A stretch of 9,316 nt of DNA, from NCBI GenBank assembly GCA_023258655.1, contig JALQWO010000054.1:1-9316 (forward strand), read 5' to 3'. Origin of the DNA: Bacteroidia bacterium. GTDB lineage: Bacteria; Bacteroidota; Bacteroidia; NS11-12g; UBA955. A program made the translations under genes and the position numbers. The notes beneath the pieces are model-generated. The model did not search any database, was not told where the DNA came from, and worked only from the letters and a program-made list of their open reading frames with translations. Positions 1 through 4,670 of the stretch are shown piece after piece. Position 1 is the stretch's first letter. Every line of letters begins with the position of its first letter.

Positions 1-234
1 GGATTGGGTAGTAAAATGTCAAAAGCGTCAAACTACTTGATCATGATGATCATGGGCGGCGGTGTTGTGAGCGTATTACAGGGCAAATTGGCATCGGACT
101 CCTTGTTGGGAATTTTGAATAGCTATTGGGTGGGTGTGGCATGTTTTGCCTATTTGGCCTACTATGCCGTGAGTATGACGGCCCACTTCAAGAAGGAGGG
201 CATTGAGGTAGGAGCGCCAGTAGGCGGACATTAA
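1..234 (+). CDS. C-terminal part of a FucP-type sugar:proton symporter (MFS), 5' end outside the window
   Basis: The reading frame is open from the first base, so only the last 77 residues are visible and the true start lies upstream. They read as the last two membrane helices of a major facilitator: a short loop starting GLGSKMSKAS, helix 11 containing YLIMMIMGGGVVSVLQG, a short polar turn, and helix 12 containing SYWVGVACFAYLAYYA, followed by a charged tail. The 'GLGxxxxxxSxxLxMxIxGGxxxxxLQG' pattern is typical of the FucP/glucose-galactose transporters of Bacteroidota, which import L-fucose, glucose, galactose or N-acetylglucosamine with protons across the inner membrane. Substrate cannot be read from this fragment. 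A mutarotase of the L-rhamnose/L-fucose type at the right edge of the window makes a deoxysugar plausible, but the two genes are 8.7 kb apart and on opposite strands. Confidence 0.72.
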   Translation, partial: GLGSKMSKASNYLIMMIMGGGVVSVLQGKLASDSLLGILNSYWVGVACFAYLAYYAVSMTAHFKKEGIEVGAPVGGH

Positions 235-247
235 TTTTCGATTTCCC

Positions 248-278
248 TTTGGGAAGTTGAGAACATTTCGTATTTTTG
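248..278 (+). promoter_or_regulatory. Bacteroidota-type promoter for the tRNA-Phe gene
   Basis: TTTG at 248-251 is followed after exactly 19 bases by TATTTTTG at 271-278. This matches the phylum's vegetative promoter consensus (TTTG, about 19 bp, TAnnTTTG) at every defined position. Transcription would start near 283-286, giving a leader of about 40 nt before the tRNA at 326. The upstream transporter gene ends at 234, so the promoter occupies the intergenic gap and fits an independently transcribed tRNA. Confidence 0.75.
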
Positions 279-325
279 CAGCCCGTTTGACAGGAAACTC
301 TTCGGAAATTTCGGTCTTACATGTT

Positions 326-398
326 GGTATCGTAGCTCAGTTGGTAGAGCAAAGGACTGAAAATCCTTGTGTCGACGGTTCGATTCCGCCCGATACCA
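326..398 (+). tRNA. tRNA-Phe (anticodon GAA)
   Basis: A full cloverleaf can be folded. The acceptor stem GGTATCG (326-332) pairs fully with CGATACC (391-397). The D arm is GCTC/GAGC (335-338 with 347-350). The anticodon stem AAGGA/TCCTT (352-356 with 364-368) closes loop CTGAAAA, with GAA at 359-361. The variable loop is GTGTC and the T loop TTCGATT (379-385). Discriminator base A398 is followed by CAA, so the CCA end is not encoded. The T stem GACGG/CCGCC has one A-C mismatch at its second pair (375 with 389). It has its own promoter upstream and a terminator directly downstream. Confidence 0.96.
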
Positions 399-404
399 CA
401 AAAA

Positions 405-444
405 CAAAAAAGCCCCCTTGTTGAAAACAAAGGGGCTTTTTTTT
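405..444 (+). terminator. Rho-independent terminator after tRNA-Phe, likely bidirectional
   Basis: An A-rich run leads into AGCCCC (411-416), an unpaired C417 and TTGTT (418-422). After a GAA loop, AACAA (426-430) and GGGGCT (432-437) complete the stem, followed by a T run to 444. There are 11 stem pairs around one C-A mismatch, plus outer A-T pairs. The left flank is A-rich, so on the minus strand the same hairpin is followed by a T-rich tract. It probably also ends the minus-strand transcript of the acetyltransferase gene, whose stop is about 60 bp away. Confidence 0.88.
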
Positions 445-502
445 GATCGTTATTTTCCACCTTCAGGGATGCCCAACAGCGGGGTTTTGCCATCGGTGAT
501 GA

Positions 503-1027
503 TTACTTTGGTATTGCTGCTTTGGTGTTTTCTCTGCGGATGCTGTAAAACAGCTCATCGATGAATTCCCCATTTTTGAACAGGGTTTTCTCAAATTTGC
601 CTTCAAAAGTGAAGTTGTTCTTCTCCAATACCCGCTGTGAGGCGATGTTAGTACCGAAAGGGCGGGCGAAAATGCGGTCGATATCGTAGGTTTTGAAAGC
701 AAAATTCACCGCTTGTTGAATGGCTTGTGACATGATGCCTTGTCCCCAAAAAGTCTCCGACAGCCAATAACCCAGCTCGGCATTTTTGCGTTGTATGTCG
801 GATTGGGGATGTATACCAATCCCGCCCACGGCTTGCCCATCTACATCAATGGCAAATATTCTGGTGGGATGCTCCTTGGTGGCAAAAGCGATGAAGGTGC
901 GTCCATTTTCTGGGGTATAGGGGTGGGGAAACGCATCCGTCATGAATTGTGCGATGTTGGGATTGTTGGCATGTTTAACCAAGTTATCCAAATCATGGAT
1001 GGACCAAGGGCGTAGGGTGAAGTCCAT
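503..1027 (-). CDS. GNAT-family N-acetyltransferase, RimJ/RimL type
   Basis: This 174-residue cytoplasmic protein has the layout of the Acetyltransf_3 (RimJ/RimL) branch of the acetyl-CoA-dependent GNAT superfamily. It starts with the strand FTLRPWSIHDLDNL and a typical helix 1-2 region. Residues 57-73 form the central strands (RIFAIDVDGQAVGGIGI). The acetyl-CoA pyrophosphate-binding segment is at 84-102 (ELGYWL followed by W94-G-Q-G97-I-M-S). The C-terminal signature around TNIASQRVLEKNNF precedes the last strands. Length is normal for the family. The acceptor could be a protein N-terminus or a small molecule and cannot be told from sequence. The gene starts 8 bp after the stop of the repeat-protein gene upstream on the same strand, so the two are probably one transcript. 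No clear Shine-Dalgarno is present; the region before the ATG is the T-rich end of the upstream gene. Confidence 0.88.
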   Translation of the reverse strand: MDFTLRPWSIHDLDNLVKHANNPNIAQFMTDAFPHPYTPENGRTFIAFATKEHPTRIFAIDVDGQAVGGIGIHPQSDIQRKNAELGYWLSETFWGQGIMSQAIQQAVNFAFKTYDIDRIFARPFGTNIASQRVLEKNNFTFEGKFEKTLFKNGEFIDELFYSIRRENTKAAIPK

Positions 1028-1035
1028 ACGGTTGC

Positions 1036-1440
1036 TTAATCAAAGAAGAAAAAGAAAAAAAGTGCGGCGTGGGTGCCCTTGAGACTCTCGTAATAGCCGA
1101 TAGTTGAGCGAGAGCTATTTGTGACTCTGCCGTCTTCTACGTACCCGATCGTTGAACGAGAACTGTTCATGACTCGCCCGTCCTCGATATAGCCAATGGT
1201 GCTTCTAGAGCTGTTCATGACCCGTCCGTTTTCGATGTATCCAATGGTTGAACGCGAACTATTCATGATTCGCCCATCCTCGATGTAGCCAATGGTGCTT
1301 CTTGAACTGTTCATTACACGACCGGATTCAATGTAGCCAACGGTAGACCGACTGCTGTTCATCAAACGCTGGGCATGTCCCGACACTGATAGTATGCCCA
1401 CAAAGCCCAATACGATCCATTTTTTCATCATTTTCATCAT
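1036..1440 (-). CDS. Small exported protein made of six 16-residue GYI repeats ('beta-flower'-like)
   Basis: This 134-residue protein has a signal peptide (MMKMMKKW, a hydrophobic core, then SGHA|Q as a likely signal peptidase I site near residue 24). Six tandem copies of a 16-residue unit follow, consensus MNSSRSTIGYIEDGRV. Copies vary at V/I after ST, at E-S/D/N, and at the last residue; the sixth decays after GYYES. The tail is KGTHAALFFFFFFD. From memory the unit resembles the short 'G-I-x-D-x-x-G-x-x-I-G-x-I' repeats of Bacteroidota proteins described as five-fold beta-flowers, in which each repeat gives a beta-hairpin blade. That likeness is my inference. Likely location is the periplasm; function is unknown. 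Several ATG codons lie at residues 1, 2, 4 and 5, so the exact start is uncertain by a few codons. The GNAT gene follows after 8 bp. Confidence 0.8.
   Translation of the reverse strand: MMKMMKKWIVLGFVGILSVSGHAQRLMNSSRSTVGYIESGRVMNSSRSTIGYIEDGRIMNSSRSTIGYIENGRVMNSSRSTIGYIEDGRVMNSSRSTIGYVEDGRVTNSSRSTIGYYESLKGTHAALFFFFFFD
1075..1362 (-). repeat. Six tandem 48-bp coding repeats
   Basis: Exact 48-bp spacing is seen from the codon that opens each unit (plus-strand CAT at 1360, 1312, 1264, 1216 and 1168, and the variant TGT at 1120). Each unit encodes one 16-residue repeat of the exported protein. Units differ by several synonymous changes (for example the Ser and Arg codons), so the array is not freshly duplicated although the protein sequence is strongly kept. 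The sixth unit (1075-1122) diverges in its second half. This is an in-frame protein repeat and not a CRISPR array. Confidence 0.93.
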
Positions 1441-1444
1441 GAAT

Positions 1445-1452
1445 CAAATATA
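1445..1452 (-). promoter_or_regulatory. Possible -7 promoter box just before the repeat-protein gene
   Basis: On the minus strand TATATTTG matches the Bacteroidota -7 box TAnnTTTG and ends 4 bases before the ATG at 1440. I find no TTG/TTTG element about 19 bp further upstream. If real, the transcript would be almost leaderless or start at one of the inner ATG codons. Confidence 0.3.
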
Positions 1453-1516
1453 CCCAAATAGCTCGGTTATTTCTTGCTTGTTGGGGCTGTGTAATTATTC
1501 AATTGATTTAATTACC

Positions 1517-1538
1517 ATTCATTGAATTATCAATGAAT
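1517..1538. promoter_or_regulatory. Perfect 9-bp inverted repeat in the divergent intergenic region
   Basis: Arms ATTCATTGA (1517-1525) and TCAATGAAT (1530-1538) are exact reverse complements separated by ATTA. The element lies between two divergently transcribed genes for exported proteins. A related 8-bp palindrome TCAATTGA lies at 1499-1506. The region is AT-rich, there is no GC-rich stem and no T run, so it does not look like a terminator. A binding site for a dimeric regulator is the simplest reading, which is inference. Confidence 0.4.
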
Positions 1539-1559
1539 TGCAATATTTTTTAGTGATGG

Positions 1560-1590
1560 TTTGAATCGTGGATGGAATTGTGAACATTTG
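1560..1590 (+). promoter_or_regulatory. Candidate promoter of the LamG surface-protein gene
   Basis: TTTG at 1560-1563 is followed after 19 bases by AACATTTG at 1583-1590. This differs from the TAnnTTTG box in one defined base (A for T at the first position). Transcription would begin near 1596, leaving about 12 nt before the ATG at 1609. Spacing is right; the imperfect -7 box lowers confidence. Confidence 0.42.
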
Positions 1591-1608
1591 AAAATCAACA
1601 GTTTAATC

Positions 1609-3750
1609 ATGAAAAAACTCATATTCATTACGCTGCTGTTTGCGGTGGCTTTTGGGAAATTACAGGCACAAATGGTTGCCTTAGATTTTGATGGTGTAAA
1701 TGATCAGGTGGTGGTGAGCGGTAATTCCGCGTTGAGCCCCACAAAAATCACTTTGGAAACGTGGATGTACGCAAAGAGTTTTTCATCAAGTCCCTGCGCC
1801 GATTGCGCGCCCATCATTTGGCACCAAGGCAAGGGGTATCGGTTTGGAACAGGAAATTCCGCCGGCTTGAATATCCAACTGTTCGATGGCAGCGCCACAA
1901 CCACCCTTACCAGTGGTGTTACGCTTAACAAGAATACTTGGAATCACATTGCGGTGACCTACGATAGTGCGATGATTCGGATTTTTGTAAACGGACAGCA
2001 AACCGATTCTGCGGCCAAAGTGATGAAATTGAGTTATTCCTCCACCACGGCCGATGTTTGGGTGGTTGATCCAGCAACGGGTTACGGTGGAACCTTGGAA
2101 GAAACGCGCATATGGAATTATGCCCGCAGTTTGGCCCAAATTCGCGAGGGAATGTTTAAAACGTATAAAAGTGGTACCAAAGGATTGATGCTTCAATTGA
2201 GCTATGACGAAGGAAATCCCTATAAAAATAATACGAGCATTTCTACACTCAAAGATGGTTCTGGGAACGGAAATAAGTGTACTGCTGCCAACTTCCGGAT
2301 GCAAGATTCTACCTCTAATTTTGTGCTGGGTAAGTCGTATTGCGATACCATTGCCTATGCCAAATACAACATCGCGCGATGCATTAAATACACATTGCCA
2401 TCCAAAAAGAAAATCATCACAAAATCGGGTACTTACCAAGATACCATCAAGTCTTGGCGGGGATGTGATTCTGTGATGACGATCGCTGTAACCATCAACC
2501 AACCCACCGGTTCATCAACCAAAGTGACTGCTTGTGATTCTTTTGTGAATCCAATTTCAAAAGCCGTTTACCGAAAGTCGGGTACTTACAAAGTGACAAT
2601 CACCAACAAGGCGGGCTGCGACAGTGTAATTACCTATTTTGTGACGATCGGCTACAAGGACACCAATTTCATTTATTACGATGCGTGTGTTCAGGCCAAG
2701 TTACCGGATGGAACCGTTGTAACCCAATCAAGCACAGTACAGTACAAATACAAAACGTATCTGGGCTGTGATAGTTTTGATTTTCATGTTGTGAAAATCC
2801 GCAAACCGAGTTCGGCAAAGCAAAAACTGTATCTCTGTAAATTCGTTGTTTGTCCCACAAACCGAAACCTTGTTTTCAAAAAAGTAGGCGTGTACTACGA
2901 TACAATTGCCAATGTGGCTGGGTGTGATAGCGTCATCGAATACACGGTGGTTACTGCAACTTCCAACGGCACTATATCGCCCGTAACCTGTGGCAGTTAT
3001 AAGAGTCCTTCTGGAAAATACACTTATACCCAATCAGGTACTTATTTGGATACCTTGTCGATGCAAAACGCTCAAGGTTGTGATAGTTTTATCACAATCA
3101 AGTTGACCATCGCGCAGCCGGAGTTGCGCACTTTGACGCCAGTTGCTTGTCGCCGATACACAACCCCTTCAGGTACCCAAACCATCACAGATAGTAAAAT
3201 TGTGAAGGACTACATCAAAAGTTACAAGGGATGCGATAGTATTATCTATACGCTCAATGTAACCATCGAAAAGCCGGATGTGGGCACTACACGCAGTATG
3301 AATACCCTGAGTGCAACCACAACCCAAACGGGAGCAACATTTCAATGGTTGGATTGTCAGCAAGGCATGGCCAAAATTGGTGGCGCCACAAACCGCGATT
3401 TTTCACCCACGGTAGACGGTCGGTACGCCGTTTCAGTAACAGAAAATAACTGTACAGATACATCTGTTTGCGTCACCTTTGCCATGAATGGTGTCAATAA
3501 TCCTCTGATGGGAAGTTTGCGGGTATATCCGAATCCCACAGATGAGGTATTTGTTATTGAGAGCGGGGAGCGGCTGCATGGCGTTACATTGCAATTGGTC
3601 AGTATGCAAGGTCAATTGTTGAGAACCTGGCAGTTGGAACAGCTTACCAAACTGACATTGTCTGTGGGTGAAGGCCTGCCCCGAGGATTGTATTACTTGT
3701 GCCTCTCGTCCAACGAAGGTCAGCAGGTAATACCCGTCGCTTTTCAGTAA
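1609..3750 (+). CDS. Secreted LamG-domain protein with six GCDS repeats and a T9SS sorting tail
   Basis: The ATG at 1609 is chosen because a clean signal peptide starts there (MKKLIFITLLFAVAFGKLQA|Q); the frame is open further upstream but without signal-like sequence. The product has 713 residues. Residues 22 to about 200 form a LamG/concanavalin-like jelly roll (ALDFDGVNDQVVV, ITLETWMYA, NTWNHIAVTYD, IRIFVNGQQ, GTLEETRIWNYARS), a fold that usually binds glycans. Residues 258-553 hold six repeats of about 51 residues, each ending in GCDS plus a beta strand (G at 285, 336, 386, 438, 490 and 541). An Ig-like module of about 60 residues follows (FQWLDC, GRYAVSVTENNCTDTSVC). The end, from about 637, is a type A T9SS C-terminal domain (RVYPNPTDE, VSMQGQLLRTW, LPRGLYYL). 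It is expected to cross the outer membrane and be released or anchored at the cell surface, perhaps for adhesion or polysaccharide binding. No catalytic domain is seen. Confidence 0.92.
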   Translation: MKKLIFITLLFAVAFGKLQAQMVALDFDGVNDQVVVSGNSALSPTKITLETWMYAKSFSSSPCADCAPIIWHQGKGYRFGTGNSAGLNIQLFDGSATTTLTSGVTLNKNTWNHIAVTYDSAMIRIFVNGQQTDSAAKVMKLSYSSTTADVWVVDPATGYGGTLEETRIWNYARSLAQIREGMFKTYKSGTKGLMLQLSYDEGNPYKNNTSISTLKDGSGNGNKCTAANFRMQDSTSNFVLGKSYCDTIAYAKYNIARCIKYTLPSKKKIITKSGTYQDTIKSWRGCDSVMTIAVTINQPTGSSTKVTACDSFVNPISKAVYRKSGTYKVTITNKAGCDSVITYFVTIGYKDTNFIYYDACVQAKLPDGTVVTQSSTVQYKYKTYLGCDSFDFHVVKIRKPSSAKQKLYLCKFVVCPTNRNLVFKKVGVYYDTIANVAGCDSVIEYTVVTATSNGTISPVTCGSYKSPSGKYTYTQSGTYLDTLSMQNAQGCDSFITIKLTIAQPELRTLTPVACRRYTTPSGTQTITDSKIVKDYIKSYKGCDSIIYTLNVTIEKPDVGTTRSMNTLSATTTQTGATFQWLDCQQGMAKIGGATNRDFSPTVDGRYAVSVTENNCTDTSVCVTFAMNGVNNPLMGSLRVYPNPTDEVFVIESGERLHGVTLQLVSMQGQLLRTWQLEQLTKLTLSVGEGLPRGLYYLCLSSNEGQQVIPVAFQ
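2380..3267 (+). repeat. Array of six ~51-residue GCDS repeats inside the LamG protein gene
   Basis: The invariant GCDS motif recurs at 50-52 residue intervals. A typical unit runs: an opening Cys (often in AC or TC), about 15 variable residues, SGTY or a relic of it, a strand, GCDS, and a final strand ending in TI. SGTY is intact in units 1, 2 and 5. It is replaced by SSTV in unit 3, VGVY in unit 4 and SKIV in unit 6. The same 'SGTYxxTLTNAAGCDSIxTLNLTI' type of repeat is common in T9SS-exported proteins of Bacteroidota. Paired cysteines at the start and end of each unit suggest one disulfide per repeat. Confidence 0.85.
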
Positions 3751-3778
3751 ATAGCCACCCGGTTTTCTTGCGATGGAT

Positions 3779-3827
3779 TTACGGATTATCGCAAAATTTT
3801 GCAATGGGTGTTACGGAATTTCGCAAA
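3779..3827 (+). promoter_or_regulatory. Two 17-bp direct repeats, 32 bp apart, upstream of the lipoprotein gene
   Basis: TTACGGATTATCGCAAA (3779-3795) and TTACGGAATTTCGCAAA (3811-3827) are identical at 15 of 17 positions and lie 32 bp apart, about three helical turns. Each copy has partial dyad symmetry of the form TTRCGR-N4-YCGYAA. The first runs into a perfect 12-bp palindrome GCAAAATTTTGC (3791-3802). The arrangement resembles tandem operator sites for a dimeric regulator, 35-80 bp before the ATG at 3861. No regulator gene is adjacent, so the assignment is inference. Confidence 0.4.
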
Positions 3828-3847
3828 TGCCAATTGTTTGATTTGGA

Positions 3848-3855
3848 TAGTTTTG
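3848..3855 (+). promoter_or_regulatory. Possible -7 promoter box just before the lipoprotein gene
   Basis: TAGTTTTG fits TAnnTTTG exactly and ends 5 bases before the ATG at 3861. The position 19 bp upstream (3825-3828) reads AAAT, not TTTG, so the -33 element is missing and overlaps the second 17-mer repeat. An activator-dependent, nearly leaderless promoter would explain this; chance is also possible. Confidence 0.3.
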
Positions 3856-3860
3856 TGAGG

Positions 3861-4541
3861 ATGAAGTATTTGATTTTACTCCTTGTTGTGCTCAGTGGTT
3901 GTCAGATAGTCCCTAGGTATCATCAGCGGGGATTTCAGGTATCCCTTAGGAGCCATCTCGCTGTGCGTCGGCCAACAGCGAATATTTCTGCAAAGGCACA
4001 TAAACAAGTTCGACACACTGATTTTCAAAATATGGCTTCGCCGAATGACGACCAAGTGAACGAGACAAGCTGTAGTTGGGGTGGTGATTCCAATTTTACC
4101 GCCTTCAACGTGGTAGGGTCTCAGTGTTTGCCGGAAAGTAACCTAGGCAATGGCTCTTCATTAGGTCGATCCCGGGAATCATTTGTTAAACATTTTGGCA
4201 CTACGGCGAATTTCAATTGTGTGATTAACCGTCAGCCACCCAAGAAACACAGTATTTTCAGACCAAAAGACCGTAATGATCGTTTGGAGTTGGGTTCAAT
4301 CTTGTGTTATGCGTCAGGTTTGTTGTTGGTGTTGATCTCTTGGGCACTGGCAAATGAAGTCGTGTTCGCCGTGGGTGCAGTATTTTTGGCAGCGGGCTTG
4401 GTGGTTTGTTTGTCACTCGGATTCAATAACATAAAACACACTTTTCCGGGTTACATGAGTGTGTTCACAATTCTGGGAACAATTTATATGTTGGCTAGAT
4501 TTGGTTTTTTGGATGAGTTGCTCAGCGCTTTGAAAATCTAA
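3861..4541 (+). CDS. Predicted lipoprotein with three C-terminal membrane helices, function unknown
   Basis: The ATG at 3861 is preferred because a lipoprotein signal starts there: MKYLILLLVVLSGC, with lipobox LSGC and the lipid-bearing Cys at residue 14. GAGG directly before the ATG is too close to be a good ribosome site. The product has 226 residues. Just after the Cys comes IVPRYHQRGFQVSLR, which resembles the 'KRxYxxGFxVxxx' stretch I recall from many small Bacteroidota lipoproteins. Residues 30-145 are polar, with low conservation expected. Three hydrophobic segments follow: LGSILCYASGLLLVLISWAL, VVFAVGAVFLAAGLVVCLSL and a weaker SVFTILGTIYMLARFGFL. I do not recognise a named family. 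It is probably held in the inner membrane by its C-terminal helices, which conflicts with an outer-membrane lipoprotein role. The stop is directly next to an open minus-strand frame. Confidence 0.72.
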   Translation: MKYLILLLVVLSGCQIVPRYHQRGFQVSLRSHLAVRRPTANISAKAHKQVRHTDFQNMASPNDDQVNETSCSWGGDSNFTAFNVVGSQCLPESNLGNGSSLGRSRESFVKHFGTTANFNCVINRQPPKKHSIFRPKDRNDRLELGSILCYASGLLLVLISWALANEVVFAVGAVFLAAGLVVCLSLGFNNIKHTFPGYMSVFTILGTIYMLARFGFLDELLSALKI

Positions 4542-4670
4542 TCAAAGAGATTCCAAGTCCACCTTTTCTAGTGTACTGATATCGGTTTCGGTGGGATTTG
4601 CCAATGATGCCACGCGATTGCTTTGTTGCTCCAACAACTTTTCAAACAAATTTCTTACATATAGAGCCGA
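4542..4670 (-). other. Open 42-codon stretch after the serine hydrolase stop; possible small or remnant ORF
   Basis: After the TAG stop of the serine hydrolase (4671-4673) the same minus-strand frame stays open for 42 codons and ends at TGA (4542-4544), directly beside the stop of the convergent lipoprotein gene. The translation contains LFEKLLEQQSNRVASLAN and ETDISTLEKVDLESL, a natural-looking, charged, helix-prone composition. There is no ATG in frame; a TTG at 4647-4649 could start a 35-residue peptide. It could be a small gene, a remnant of a larger gene, or chance. No terminator hairpin is visible in this gap. Confidence 0.2.

Noticed and set aside
740..1015. A 91-codon plus-strand open frame opposite the GNAT gene
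   Set aside because: The GNAT motifs on the other strand account for this DNA; the plus-strand product has no recognisable feature.
1075..1362. Regular 48-bp direct repeats that could suggest a CRISPR-like or non-coding repeat array
   Set aside because: The units are contiguous, have no spacers, stay in one open frame behind a signal peptide and differ mainly by synonymous changes, so they are protein repeats.
1561..1608. Upstream extension of the LamG gene from TTG at 1561
   Set aside because: The 16 extra residues precede a complete signal peptide that starts at the ATG at 1609, and they overlap the candidate promoter.
1786..2502. A 238-codon minus-strand open frame inside the LamG gene
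   Set aside because: It is antisense to a well-supported gene with signal peptide, LamG domain and GCDS repeats, and its translation shows no domain or normal composition.
3699..3860. Upstream extension of the lipoprotein frame into the end of the LamG gene
   Set aside because: The extra 54 residues would bury the lipobox signal inside the protein and overlap the LamG gene in another frame.
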